Both the position numbers and the translations under genes were made by a program. This document shows positions 27,118 to 35,969 of a stretch of 64,000 bases of DNA, piece by piece. Position 1 is the first letter of the stretch, and every line of letters begins with the position of its first letter. A model generated the notes under the pieces. That model did no database searches. It saw only the letters and a list, made by a program, of their open reading frames with translations, and had not been told where the DNA came from. This DNA is from Pseudooceanicola marinus (lineage in GTDB: Bacteria > Pseudomonadota > Alphaproteobacteria > Rhodobacterales > Rhodobacteraceae): contig NZ_PGTC01000017.1 of assembly GCF_002786295.1 (NCBI RefSeq), positions 62,001-126,000 on the forward strand. The letters are read 5' to 3'.

Positions 27118-27378
27118 ATGAGAAAAGGTTTTCGCACCGCCGCTATGGCGCTGGTCCTGGCGGGTGGCATCTTGCCGGGCGTCGGGGCGCTGGCACAGGG
27201 AGCGGCCGTCCAGCCGCCGGCGCCGACGCCATTGGCGCGACTGACGGACCTGCTGCCCGCCCCGGCTCTGCCTGCGGCCTGCTGCAAGGTCTGCCGCAAG
27301 GGCAAGGCCTGCGGTGACAGCTGCATCAGCCGCAGCTACAGCTGCCACAAGGGGCCGGGCTGCGCCTGCGACGGCTGA
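27118..27378 (+). CDS. Small secreted cysteine-rich protein
   Basis: An 86-residue protein starting at an ATG behind GGGGGGAAGG. It has a signal peptide (MRKGFRTAAMALVLAGGILPG, with likely cleavage after ALAQG), a Pro/Ala-rich linker, and a 32-residue tail with eight cysteines (CCKVCRKGKACGDSCISRSY, then CHKGPGCACDG). The paired and spaced Cys pattern suggests disulfides or a metal site in the periplasm. I recall similar CCKVC-KGKACGDSCI tails in short hypothetical proteins of proteobacteria, but no function. It is followed at 52 nt by the DUF2254 gene. Confidence 0.7.
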   Translation: MRKGFRTAAMALVLAGGILPGVGALAQGAAVQPPAPTPLARLTDLLPAPALPAACCKVCRKGKACGDSCISRSYSCHKGPGCACDG

Positions 27379-27430
27379 CGCTTTTCCTGCCGTGCGGCCG
27401 TGCTAGATCAGGGTCAAAGGAGACCCGTTC

Positions 27431-28606
27431 ATGTTGCCCTCGCTGTTGCGCAAACTCCACGAATTCTCGCGCCGGCTGGTGGTGCGTGTGGTTCTGATCG
27501 CCCTGCTGGCCTTCCTGGCCCTGGGCCTGGCGAAACTGGGCGCCCGGCTGATCCCCGACGGGATAGACCCCTTCGTGGGCGGCGACGCGGTGGACAACAT
27601 CCTGTCGGTGATCGCCAATTCGATGCTGACGGTCACCACTTTCTCACTGACGGTGATGGCGGCGGCGCATCGCATGGTCTCGACCAGCTGGACGCCGCGC
27701 GCCCACCAGATGCTGCTGCAGGACACCACGACGCATACGGTGCTGGCGACCTTCGTCGGCGCCTACCTCTATGCGCTTTCGGCGATCATCCTGCGCGATC
27801 TCGACATCTTCGCCGGGCCGGGGCTGATCGTCCTCTTCGGGATGACCCTGCTGGTGGTCGGGCTGATCGTGGTGGCGATCATCCGCTGGATCTCCCACCT
27901 GGAAATGCTGGGCAGCCTGATCAACACCGCCCAGCGGATTGAGGACAGCACCCTGGCCGCCCTGCGCCTGCGCGCCGAGGCACCCTGCCTGGGCGCCCAT
28001 CCGCTGGATCCCGACACTGTGCCCGAGAGTGCCGTCCCCCTGCACGCCCCGGAAAGCGGCTACGTCCAGACGATCTATCAGGACCGACTACAGGCGGCGG
28101 CGGAGGAGGCCGAGGGGCGGATCTGGCTGATGCACCCGGTGGGCACCCACATCCACCGCGGCGACGTGCTGGCCCGCTTCGACGGCGATGCCGAGGCGCT
28201 GGAACAGGCGATCACGACCAACGTGGTCATCGGGTCGCTACGCAACTTCGACCAGGACCCCGGTTTCGGCCTGACCTGCCTTAGCGAAATCGGCGTCCGG
28301 GCGCTGTCCCCCGGGGTCAACGACCCGGGCACCGCGCTGGACATGCTGCACCGGATCGCGCGCGTCCTGCTGGCGGTCGACGGCTCCTTCACCGCACCGG
28401 AAGAGGCCCGCCATGACCGCCTGTGGTTGCCGCCCCTCGACACCGCAGGGATGACACGTGAAATCCTCGCGCCGATCCTTTCGGACGGCGCCGATCGCCG
28501 AGAGTTGACGCAGCCGATCGAAAAGGCCCTGACCGCCCTCGCACGTCATGAGGATCCGGGTATCGCCCGGGTCGCCCGCGACCTGCAGTCCGACCAGGGC
28601 AGCTGA
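27431..28606 (+). CDS. DUF2254 domain-containing membrane protein
   Basis: A 391-residue protein with four hydrophobic segments in the first 160 residues (LVVRVVLIALLAFLALGLA, the AVDNILSVIANSMLTVTTFSLTVM region, and two near 110-160) and a soluble C-terminal half. DUF2254 text includes TVTTFSLTVMAAAHRMVSTSWTPRA, RDLDIFAGPGL and ALSPGVNDPGTALDML. The function of the family is unknown. The start lies just after AAAGGAGACCCGTTC, a good ribosome-binding site. Confidence 0.9.
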   Translation: MLPSLLRKLHEFSRRLVVRVVLIALLAFLALGLAKLGARLIPDGIDPFVGGDAVDNILSVIANSMLTVTTFSLTVMAAAHRMVSTSWTPRAHQMLLQDTTTHTVLATFVGAYLYALSAIILRDLDIFAGPGLIVLFGMTLLVVGLIVVAIIRWISHLEMLGSLINTAQRIEDSTLAALRLRAEAPCLGAHPLDPDTVPESAVPLHAPESGYVQTIYQDRLQAAAEEAEGRIWLMHPVGTHIHRGDVLARFDGDAEALEQAITTNVVIGSLRNFDQDPGFGLTCLSEIGVRALSPGVNDPGTALDMLHRIARVLLAVDGSFTAPEEARHDRLWLPPLDTAGMTREILAPILSDGADRRELTQPIEKALTALARHEDPGIARVARDLQSDQGS

Positions 28607-28654
28607 CACCCCACGCGGGCCCCGGGCGCCAAGACCCCCGTCTTCACTTCGTCG

Positions 28655-28705
28655 AAAATACCTCCGGGGGAGTCGTCCGCAGGGCGACGGGGGCAGAGCC
28701 CCCTT
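28655..28705 (+). repeat. GC-rich extragenic repeat, copy 5
   Basis: AAAATACCTCCGGGGGAG, a hairpin GTCGTCCGCAGGGCGAC, then GGGGGCAGAGCCCCC. It lies between the convergent DUF2254 and CorC-type genes and may act as a shared terminator. It is preceded by CTTCACTTCGTCG. Confidence 0.65.
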
Positions 28706-28757
28706 CCCGTCGTTTCATCGCCGACCAGCGGCGGGGGCAGCGCCCTCCACCTCCGCC

Positions 28758-30095
28758 TCAGCCCGCGTTCAGCAGCCGGATCCGCAGCCGCGTCAGCCGG
28801 TTTTCCTTCCGCGCGGCCACCTCGAAGCGGAAGCCATGGAAGGAAAAGACCTGGCCCACGGTCGGGATCGTCTGCGCCTCGTGGATCACGAGGCCGGCGA
28901 TGGTGTTGGCCTCTTCGTCCGGCAGGGACCAGTCCATCGCACGGTTGAGGTCGCGGATGGTCATGGCGCCGTCGACGACGAAGGTGCCGTCCTCGGTCTT
29001 GCGCACGGTATGTTCGGCGGTGGCCGGGTCGAATTCATCGGTGATCTCCCCGACGATCTCTTCGAGGATGTCTTCCAGCGTGATCAGCCCCTGCAGGGCG
29101 CCGTATTCATCCACCACCAGGGCGAAATGAGTGCGCATGTGCAGGAACTGCCGCATCTGCTCGTCCAGAGAGGTCGTATCGGGGATGAAGTAGGGCTTCA
29201 TCATCACGTCGGTGATCTTGAAATCCTTCAGCGCCTCGGCCGGGTTCTCGGAATTGGTCGCCAGGGTGTAGGTGGCGCGGAACAGGTCCTTGGCGTGGAT
29301 CGTGCCGACGATGTTTTCCGGATCGCCTTCGTAGACGGGCAGGCGGGTGTGGTTGGAGTGCAGACACTGCGACAGGATCTCCTGCGCGCTGTCGGCGGCG
29401 TTGATCATCTCGATGCGCGAGCGGTGCAGCATGATCTCTTCCACCGTGCGTTCGCCCAGGTCCAACGCGCCGAGGATCCGGTCGCGGTCCTCCTTCTCCA
29501 CCACGCCCTCGGAATGGCCGAGGTTCAGCGCGCCCGCGATCTCCTCGCGCACCGCCAGGATCTGGCTGTCGGGGTCGGTTCTCACCCCGAAAATGCGCAG
29601 CACGCCGCGCACCAGCCAGCGGACCAGGGCGACGACCGGGGCGAATATGGCGATGACGAAGGCAATGGGCCCGGAGACACGGCTGGCCGCGGTTTCGGCA
29701 TTGGTGATCGCATAGGTCTTGGGCAGCACCTCGGCGAAGATCAGCACCAGCAGGGTCATCACCAGAGTGGCGATGGCCACGCCGCTGTCCCCGAAGACGC
29801 TGGTGAACAGTGCCGTGGTCAGAGAGGTCGCCAAGATGTTGACCAGGTTGTTGCCCAGCAGGACGGAGCCGATCAGCTTCTCATTGTCCTCGGTGATCTC
29901 CAGCGCCCGTTCCGCGCCGCGCGATCCCTTGTCGGCGAGGCCCCGCAGCTTGCCGCGGCTGGCCGCCGTCAGCGCGGTTTCCGAGCCGGAGAAGAAGGCG
30001 GAGAAGACCAGAAGCCCCAGGATCGCCGCGGCGGTGATCCAGAAGGCCGCATCCATCGCGGCCACGCCCATCAGTGCAGAGCTAGCGTCGTCCAT
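28758..30095 (-). CDS. HlyC/CorC (CNNM) family transporter, DUF21-CBS-CorC
   Basis: A 445-residue protein. An N-terminal DUF21 membrane domain has four hydrophobic segments (FWITAAAILGLLVFSAFFSGSETAL and following). A CBS pair contains the RVPVYEGDPENIVGTIHAKDL-type motif, and the C-terminal CorC_HlyC domain includes HFALVVDEYGALQGLITLEDILEEIVGEI. The family is linked to Mg2+/Co2+ efflux or homeostasis; the haemolysin name is historical. About 110 nt separate it from the xerD stop on the same strand. Confidence 0.93.
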   Translation of the reverse strand: MDDASSALMGVAAMDAAFWITAAAILGLLVFSAFFSGSETALTAASRGKLRGLADKGSRGAERALEITEDNEKLIGSVLLGNNLVNILATSLTTALFTSVFGDSGVAIATLVMTLLVLIFAEVLPKTYAITNAETAASRVSGPIAFVIAIFAPVVALVRWLVRGVLRIFGVRTDPDSQILAVREEIAGALNLGHSEGVVEKEDRDRILGALDLGERTVEEIMLHRSRIEMINAADSAQEILSQCLHSNHTRLPVYEGDPENIVGTIHAKDLFRATYTLATNSENPAEALKDFKITDVMMKPYFIPDTTSLDEQMRQFLHMRTHFALVVDEYGALQGLITLEDILEEIVGEITDEFDPATAEHTVRKTEDGTFVVDGAMTIRDLNRAMDWSLPDEEANTIAGLVIHEAQTIPTVGQVFSFHGFRFEVAARKENRLTRLRIRLLNAG

Positions 30096-30212
30096 GTTTT
30101 CTCCTGTGCTGTGCGCTGGTTATGGGCACCGCGGGCGCCGGGTTCAAGGGCGCGGGCCGCCGAACGCGCGTCCCTGCCGGCCCGTGCGGTGAAAAGGCGA
30201 CGGCAGTGGCGA

Positions 30213-31172
30213 TCAGGCCGTGCCGTCCGGATCCTGCGCCCGCGATCCTGCGACCAGCGGGTGGTGATCTTCGACCAGTTCGCGCAGCCGCTCTTCCAGG
30301 ACGTGGGTATAGATCTCGGTGGTGGCCAAGTCGGCATGGCCCAGCAGGCTCTGGATCGCGCGCAGGTCGGCGCCGTTCTGCAATAGGTGCGTGGCGAAGG
30401 CGTGGCGCAGGCGGTGCGGTGTCACCTTGTCGGGGGAAATGCCGGCGGCCACCGCGATCTCCTTGATCAGAAGGTAGAACCGGTGTCGTGTCAGATGCCC
30501 CTCGGCGGAGCGGGAGGGGAAGAGGAACCGCGACTCCGGTACGCCCTTCAGCCGCGCGGCCTCCTGCTCCGCGTCGCGCGCCCGAAGCCAGTCGCCAAGC
30601 GCGGTCCGCGCGGGCGCCGACAGCGGCACCAGCCGTTCCTTGCCGCCCTTGCCCCGCACCAGAATCATCTCCGGCGCGCCGCGGGCCGCCGCGACGGGCA
30701 GGGAGACCAGTTCGGTCACCCGCATACCGGTGGCGTAGAGCAGCTCCATCAGACAGGTATTGCGCAGCCGGTCCTCCGGCCGCCGTCCCTGAGTGGGCGC
30801 CGCCGCCAGCAGCGCGTCGACCTCCTCCAGCGACAGGGTCTTGGGCAGGCTTTTCGTGCGGCCCGGGCCCTTGATCTGGATCGCCGGGTTGTCGGCGCGC
30901 AGACCCTCGTCATAGGCGAAGCGGTAAAGCTGGCGGATCGCCGACAGGCGCCGGGCCCGGGTCGCGCGGGAGAACCCCTGGGCGTCGCAATGCACCAGAT
31001 AGGCCTCCACATCGGCGCGGGACGCCAGGGCCCAATTCAGGCCGCGCCGCCGTAGCCAGTCCTGCACATCCTTCAGATCCCTACCGTAGGCGAGAAGCGT
31101 ATTGCGCGCCGCCCCGGCTTCCGCCGCCTGGGCATCGAGAAAGGCCGAGATCCAGTGATCCGCAGAGGCCAT
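30213..31172 (-). CDS. xerD: Site-specific tyrosine recombinase XerD
   Basis: A 319-residue protein with an N-terminal SAM-like core-binding domain (ISAFLDAQAAEAGAARNTLLAYGRDL) and a catalytic domain with the R-K-HxxR-H-Y set: ATGMRVTELVSLP (Arg), VRGKGGKERLVPL (Lys), TPHRLRHAFATHLLQNG (His/Arg), LLGHADLATTEIYTHV (His and nucleophile Tyr). XerC and XerD resolve chromosome dimers at dif and are used by integrative phages. It is 3 nt after the secreted hypothetical gene. The microvirus att sites at 56.2 and 62.4 kb are its predicted substrates. Confidence 0.93.
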   Translation of the reverse strand: MASADHWISAFLDAQAAEAGAARNTLLAYGRDLKDVQDWLRRRGLNWALASRADVEAYLVHCDAQGFSRATRARRLSAIRQLYRFAYDEGLRADNPAIQIKGPGRTKSLPKTLSLEEVDALLAAAPTQGRRPEDRLRNTCLMELLYATGMRVTELVSLPVAAARGAPEMILVRGKGGKERLVPLSAPARTALGDWLRARDAEQEAARLKGVPESRFLFPSRSAEGHLTRHRFYLLIKEIAVAAGISPDKVTPHRLRHAFATHLLQNGADLRAIQSLLGHADLATTEIYTHVLEERLRELVEDHHPLVAGSRAQDPDGTA

Positions 31173-31175
31173 CGC

Positions 31176-32939
31176 CTAGCCCCTGTCATCCAGCAGCAGG
31201 ATCTGCAGGGCGGCGGCACGCGCCGTTTCCTCTAGGCCCAGGGCGCGGAAGGCGGCGATGGCGGGGGCGGTGTCTCCGACGTTGCCCTCCATGGCGAAGC
31301 TGTAGAGCTGCATTGCCTCCAGGATCGCCTCACCCAGCAGGCCGTCGTCGATCAGCCGCGCCAGACGTGGCGGCAGTTCGGTTTCGGCGGAGAAGCCGCG
31401 GGCGACGATGCGGGCGCGTTCCGACGGCGCCTCGACCTGGTCCGGGCGGCCCCGGGCCAGGGCCAGCAGGAAGGCCTCGGTCGGCGTGCGCGGGCTGATC
31501 GCGTCCAGATGATCCGTGGGGTCGGGGGCCAGCAGAAGCGTGCGCAGGGCGATCCGGCCCGCCGCGTCCCCCTCGGCGGCATATGTCGCCAGGCGGCCAG
31601 CGTAAAGGGCAGCGAAGGAGGTTTCCAGCCGTGCGTCCTGCATCGCCTCCCAGGCGGGGGGCAGGGTTTCGCGCACCAACGCCCTGTCGGGCCGGGGCGC
31701 GCCGATGGCCGCGTCGAAGGCCTGCAACGCCGCGACCCGGTCCCAGATCCCGCCCGAGGCCGAGGGGCGGCCCCCGGAATAGAGACCCAGCAGTCGGTTT
31801 TCAGGCAGGGCGCCGGTGCGGGCCAGCCGCTCGGCGGCCTCCAGCGCGGCCTTCCAGCCGGCGCGCCCGCGCAGATCGTAATAGGCGTAGGCCCGCGGCA
31901 GATCGGAGGTGGGCAGTGGCTCCCCGATCGCCTCGGACAGGCGGAAGAGGAGGGGCGTCACCTCGGTCGGCGGGGGCAGGGGCACGGCGCCATCATCCAG
32001 GTCGACGTGCAGGAAACGGGTCAGCAGCCGCTCTTCGGATGGCTCCAGCGTGCCGAGCGCACCGGCGGTTTCCAGCAGCAGCGCGGCGGTGTCCCAGTCG
32101 CTGTTGCGCGCCATGCAGAAGATGCGGGCGGCCTGGCTGGGGGCGATGTCGGGATCGGTCGCGATGCGCCGGCAGGGCTGGCTTTCCAGCCCCGACAGCA
32201 ACGACAGGTCGAACCAGCGCGCAAACAGCGCCGGGCTGCGGGTCTGGCCCGCCCGTTCGATCAGCGCCATCGCCGGGTCCAGCGCGCCCAGATCCGCCAG
32301 CTTGTCGATGCGCGCCAGCAGCAGCGGGTCGTCCTCGGTCTGCGGCCCGCTGGCGTCCGGCGGATCGGCCTCGGCCAGCAGCAGGGTATAGAGCAGCGAT
32401 TGCATCGCCGGCAGCCGGTCCACCTCCAGCCGCTCGATCCGGCGGATCAGCGCGGCGGTCTCGGCGCCTTCCCAGAGGGACGTCGGCAGGCCGGTGACAG
32501 AGGCTGGCAGCAGGCCAACGGCGCCCGCGTCGGAGGCCGACAGGGTCAGCGTGCGCACCTCGGGCGCCAAGGCGCTTTCGGCAATGTCGCCGCTGTCGTC
32601 GAAGGGCGCAGCCCCGCCCGCGCCGGGACGGGCAATGCCCGCCTGGGTCAGCGCATCCAGCCAGTCGATCGCGGACATCGGCGCGGTCGCCTCGCCACCC
32701 GTGCCCCGCACGGCCTGGGGCCGGCGGTCGGGCTGCGTCACCGGCAGGCTCTGTCTCATGTCCAAGGGGTCGGCCCTGCGCATCTGCTCCAGCCCGAAGG
32801 CCGGGGCGGGACCGCTGCCGAGACGCGGGTCGGCTGCCGTCCCCTGCGCCGCGACGGCGTCGGGCAGGGCAACCAGCCAGGGGGCCAGGCAGAGCGCAAG
32901 CACCCCGCACCGGCGGAAGACCGCTGGGTCAGCCCGCAT
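31176..32939 (-). CDS. Secreted alpha-helical protein of unknown function
   Basis: A protein of 587 residues with an N-terminal signal peptide (MRADPAVFRRCGVLALCLAP, then WLVALPDAVAAQG). The mature part is Ala/Leu/Asp rich with many predicted short helices (AEDPPDASGPQTEDD, ALMALIERAG types), suggesting helical repeats. No catalytic motif is visible. The start at 32939 is chosen because it begins the signal peptide; the longer frame to 33113 is overlapped by a separate small gene. It lies directly upstream of xerD and both probably belong to one transcript. I do not recognise a family. Confidence 0.75.
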   Translation of the reverse strand: MRADPAVFRRCGVLALCLAPWLVALPDAVAAQGTAADPRLGSGPAPAFGLEQMRRADPLDMRQSLPVTQPDRRPQAVRGTGGEATAPMSAIDWLDALTQAGIARPGAGGAAPFDDSGDIAESALAPEVRTLTLSASDAGAVGLLPASVTGLPTSLWEGAETAALIRRIERLEVDRLPAMQSLLYTLLLAEADPPDASGPQTEDDPLLLARIDKLADLGALDPAMALIERAGQTRSPALFARWFDLSLLSGLESQPCRRIATDPDIAPSQAARIFCMARNSDWDTAALLLETAGALGTLEPSEERLLTRFLHVDLDDGAVPLPPPTEVTPLLFRLSEAIGEPLPTSDLPRAYAYYDLRGRAGWKAALEAAERLARTGALPENRLLGLYSGGRPSASGGIWDRVAALQAFDAAIGAPRPDRALVRETLPPAWEAMQDARLETSFAALYAGRLATYAAEGDAAGRIALRTLLLAPDPTDHLDAISPRTPTEAFLLALARGRPDQVEAPSERARIVARGFSAETELPPRLARLIDDGLLGEAILEAMQLYSFAMEGNVGDTAPAIAAFRALGLEETARAAALQILLLDDRG

Positions 32940-33078
32940 CCAGCACCAGGGGGGCGCGGATCTCTTCCACGGGCGGGGCGAAATCCGCCCCGAGCCAGGG
33001 TCCGAGATAGGCATAGGCCACCAGCGCGATTCCGCCCAGAAGGGCGAGATAAAGCAGCCATTTGAGGATGCGCAGCAT
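32929..33078 (-). CDS. Small membrane-anchored protein upstream of the secreted protein
   Basis: An ATG at 33078 opens 49 codons beginning MLRILKWLLYLALLGGIALV, continuing with an aromatic/acidic tail (LGPWLGADFAPPVEEIRAP) and ending LDAG. There is one membrane span at the N-terminus. Its end overlaps the start of the 587-residue protein by 11 nt, a typical coupled arrangement. It is short and has a weak ribosome-binding site, but the composition is convincingly protein-like. Function unknown. Confidence 0.6.
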   Translation of the reverse strand: MLRILKWLLYLALLGGIALVAYAYLGPWLGADFAPPVEEIRAPLVLDAG

Positions 33079-33223
33079 GAATTCTTTGTCCCGTTCGCCT
33101 GTCGTTTCGGCAACTTATAACTGGCCTTTTCCGCAAGATCACGTCATTCAGGCGCGAAAATATTCAAAAGGCAGTGCGGCGCCGAGAAGCGCTCTCCTGC
33201 CGTCAAGCACCCCGGTGGAGGTT

Positions 33224-33769
33224 ATGGGCTGGAAGCTGCGTAAAAGCGTCGTGATGGTGGGCATGATGGGCGCCGGAAAGACCGCCGTCGGCAAGGCCGT
33301 GGCGCAGATCCTCGGCGTCGGCTTCCGCGATTCAGATGCCGAGATCGAGGCCGCCGCCAACATGACCATCGCCGAGATCTTTGCCCGTGACGGCGAGGAT
33401 TTCTTCCGCCTGAAGGAACGCCAGGTGATCGCCCGGCTGCTGGAGGAAGCGCCGGCGATCCTGTCCACTGGCGGCGGCGCCTACATGGCTGAGGACAATC
33501 GCGCGCTGATCTCCTCCCGCGGGGTCGCGGTCTGGCTCGATGCGGACCTGGACCTGCTGTGGTCGCGGGTCCGCCACCGTGATACCCGCCCGCTGCTGAA
33601 AACCCCCGACCCGCGCGCCACCCTGCGTCAGCTCTACGAGACGCGGGTGCCGATCTATGCGCTGTCCGACCTGTCGGTGAAGGCGCAGGCCAATTATTCC
33701 GTGCACGATATGGCGGAAAAGGTGGTGGAGGCGCTGACCGCGCGGCCCGACGTTCTGGAGGCGAGATGA
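33224..33769 (+). CDS. aroK: Shikimate kinase
   Basis: A 181-residue kinase for step five of the shikimate pathway. Motifs: Walker A VGMMGAGKTAVGK, the DSDAEIE substrate-binding DxD, the FRLKERQVI segment, the GGGAYM motif, and RDTRPLLKT in the lid. The ATG at 33224 follows GGTGGAGGTT and gives the usual length. It overlaps aroB by 4 nt (ATGA), the common aroKB operon. Confidence 0.96.
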   Translation: MGWKLRKSVVMVGMMGAGKTAVGKAVAQILGVGFRDSDAEIEAAANMTIAEIFARDGEDFFRLKERQVIARLLEEAPAILSTGGGAYMAEDNRALISSRGVAVWLDADLDLLWSRVRHRDTRPLLKTPDPRATLRQLYETRVPIYALSDLSVKAQANYSVHDMAEKVVEALTARPDVLEAR

Positions 33770-34896
33770 CCGAGACCCAATCCCCCCGCGAGACCCTGAC
33801 GGTCGAGCTTGGCGCGCGCGCCTACGACATCCAGATCGGCCCCGGGCTGATCGCCGAGGCGGGCGCTCACATTGCCCCGCTGCTGCGCCGCCCCCGTGTC
33901 GCCGTCATCAGCGACGAGACGGTCGCGGGGCTGCACCTGGAAGCGCTGCGCGACGGGCTGGCGGCATCGGGCATCGAGATGGTCGCCCTCACCCTGCCGG
34001 CCGGCGAAGCGACGAAGTCCTGGCCGCATTTCACCCGTGCGGTGGAATGGCTGCTGGAACAGAGGGTGGAACGCTCCGACGTGGTCGTGGCCTTCGGTGG
34101 CGGTGTCATCGGGGACCTGGCGGGCTTTGCGGCTGCGGTGTTGCGCCGCGGCGTGCGCTTCGTTCAGATCCCGACCAGCCTGCTGGCGCAGGTCGACAGC
34201 TCGGTCGGGGGCAAGACCGGGATCAACAGCGCGCAGGGCAAGAACCTTGTGGGCGCCTTCCACCAGCCGGCGCTGGTGCTGGCCGATACCGCCGTGCTGG
34301 GCACGCTGACGCCGCGCGATTTCCTCGCGGGCTACGGCGAGGTGGTGAAATACGGGCTTCTGGGTGACCTGCTGTTTTTCGAATGGCTGGAGGCCATGGG
34401 CCCGAAGCTGGCCTCCGGCGACATGGCCGCGCGGGTCATGGCGGTGAAGCGCAGTTGCGAGATGAAGGCCGCCATCGTGGCCCGCGACGAGACGGAGCAG
34501 GGCGACCGGGCGCTGCTGAACCTCGGGCATACCTTCGGGCACGCTTTGGAAAGCGCCACGGGGTATTCGGACCGGCTGCTGCATGGTGAAGGGGTCGCCA
34601 TCGGCTGTGCCCTGGCATTTGAGCTGTCGTCGAAACTGGGCCTGTGTTCGCAGGAGGCGCCCAGCCGGGTGCGTGCGCATCTGCGCGACATGGGCATGAA
34701 GGTGGATCTGCGTGACATCGAGGGCGACCTGCCCGACGCCGAAGGCCTGCTGGCACTGATGGCGCAGGACAAGAAGGTGGTCGACGGCAAGCTGCGCTTC
34801 ATCCTGGCGCGCGGAATCGGCGAGGCCTTCGTGACCTCCGATGTCCCGGGCGAGGCGGTGAAGACGGTGCTGGACGAGGCTCTGGCACTGCGCTGA
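33766..34896 (+). CDS. aroB: 3-dehydroquinate synthase
   Basis: A 376-residue NAD- and metal-dependent enzyme of the shikimate pathway. Typical text: VVAFGGGVIGDLAGFAAAVLRRGV, PTSLLAQVDSSVGGKTGIN, KNLVGAFHQP, GYGEVVKYGLLGD, and the metal-binding LNLGHTFGHALE and HGEGVAIG. It completes the aroK-aroB operon. The 228 nt after its stop (34897-35124) contain a hairpin at 35038-35060 and the DinB promoter region but no gene. Confidence 0.97.
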   Translation: MTETQSPRETLTVELGARAYDIQIGPGLIAEAGAHIAPLLRRPRVAVISDETVAGLHLEALRDGLAASGIEMVALTLPAGEATKSWPHFTRAVEWLLEQRVERSDVVVAFGGGVIGDLAGFAAAVLRRGVRFVQIPTSLLAQVDSSVGGKTGINSAQGKNLVGAFHQPALVLADTAVLGTLTPRDFLAGYGEVVKYGLLGDLLFFEWLEAMGPKLASGDMAARVMAVKRSCEMKAAIVARDETEQGDRALLNLGHTFGHALESATGYSDRLLHGEGVAIGCALAFELSSKLGLCSQEAPSRVRAHLRDMGMKVDLRDIEGDLPDAEGLLALMAQDKKVVDGKLRFILARGIGEAFVTSDVPGEAVKTVLDEALALR

Positions 34897-35037
34897 CCGC
34901 ACCTCATGCTCCACCTGAAATGTGGTGAAAGTTGGTTCGTTGTCAGTGCATTGCAGGTCAAATATCAGCCTTAGTCAGAGTGGTCGCCCACGGCTGCGCA
35001 CACGGTCCGCTCACGTTGCGACCTGACGGGCGTGACC

Positions 35038-35060
35038 GCCGGGCCTGTACGCGGCCCGGT
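35038..35060 (+). terminator. GC hairpin between aroB and the DinB gene
   Basis: A perfect 7-bp stem CCGGGCC/GGCCCGG with a 7-nt loop, followed by TCTTGC. It lies about 140 nt after the aroB stop, so it may terminate read-through; the assignment is tentative. Confidence 0.35.
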
Positions 35061-35124
35061 CTTGCATTCGGCGCGGGACCGGGCTGTAATTCCCTCATGG
35101 GATGACCCGAGAGGCCGTGACGCG

Positions 35125-35628
35125 ATGATTACCCCCGCCTATTGCCAGACCATGGCGCGCTACAATACCTGGCAGAACGATCAGATGGCCGAGGCGATGG
35201 CGCGACTGTCGCCGGAGGCGCTGAGCCAGGACCGCGGCGCCTTCTTCGGCTCGATCCTGGGCACGGCCAACCACCTGCTCTGGGCCGATGCCATGTGGCT
35301 GTCGCGGCTGACCGACCTGCCCAAGCCTGACGTCGCGGTGACCGACAGCCCGAGCATGACACCGACGCTGGCCGCCTGGCAGGCGGAGCGCTTTCGCATG
35401 GACGGGCGGCTGCGGCTTTGGGCGGAGGATCTCGGTGCCCTAGACCTGACGGGTGATCTGACCTGGTTCTCGGGCAGCACCGGCCGTGAGGAGCGACGCC
35501 CCATGTCCGTGATCGTGATGCATATCTTCAATCACCAGATCCATCATCGCGGACAGATCCACGCCATGCTGACCGCCGCGGGGGAGGACCCGGGCGCGAC
35601 GGACCTCTTTCTGATGCCGCAGGCCTGA
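35125..35628 (+). CDS. DinB family protein
   Basis: A 167-residue four-helix-bundle protein. Features: YCQTMARYNTWQNDQMAEAM at the N-terminus, a first metal-ligand-type His in GTANHLLWADAMWL, and the C-terminal pair in HIFNHQIHHRGQIHAML, which is the classical DinB/YfiT metal triad region. Many members are metal-dependent thiol transferases; this one's substrate is unknown. The ATG at 35125 has GAGAGGCCGTGACG upstream. It stands alone between the aroKB operon and the uspA-BCCT pair. Confidence 0.9.
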   Translation: MITPAYCQTMARYNTWQNDQMAEAMARLSPEALSQDRGAFFGSILGTANHLLWADAMWLSRLTDLPKPDVAVTDSPSMTPTLAAWQAERFRMDGRLRLWAEDLGALDLTGDLTWFSGSTGREERRPMSVIVMHIFNHQIHHRGQIHAMLTAAGEDPGATDLFLMPQA

Positions 35629-35969
35629 GAGCCGCACGGGGTCCTTCACGGCCTCGAAGACTTGCCCCATGACACATCCGGGCCGCGACTTTCCCGCTTT
35701 TCGCTGTTAACTTACAGTTAGCCTCTTTCCTTTTCGGGGGCCGAACTAATTTGCCTATGACAACCCGACGACTCTGAAAACCGACATGCGAATGTCGTTT
35801 TTGCACCCAATCGCATCGGCTTTCGATCACGCCCGTGTTAACGAGTCGTTACTTTTCAGGGAGGTGGGGCCCCTCGGGGCCTGCCGTGAACCGCGGGAAC
35901 TGACGAAGGGCGCGTTAGGGTGGCACAGAAACACCTGCCTGTCCGGTCCCGCCGAACAAGGAGGCGACA
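35629..35969. other. Intergenic region upstream of uspA
   Basis: This is 341 nt without a gene. It is less GC-rich than its surroundings at 35700-35850, with the repeated TTAAC motif (GCTGTTAACTTACAGTTAGC and CGTGTTAACGAG). It probably carries the promoter and control sites of the uspA-BCCT operon. No operator was identified with confidence. Confidence 0.4.

Noticed and set aside
28548-30386. 612-codon plus-strand ORF over the CorC-type gene
   Set aside because: Antisense shadow; crosses into xerD and the repeat.
31509-33065. 518-codon plus-strand ORF over the secreted hypothetical gene
   Set aside because: Antisense, Gln/Gly/Arg-rich; the minus-strand protein has a proper signal peptide.
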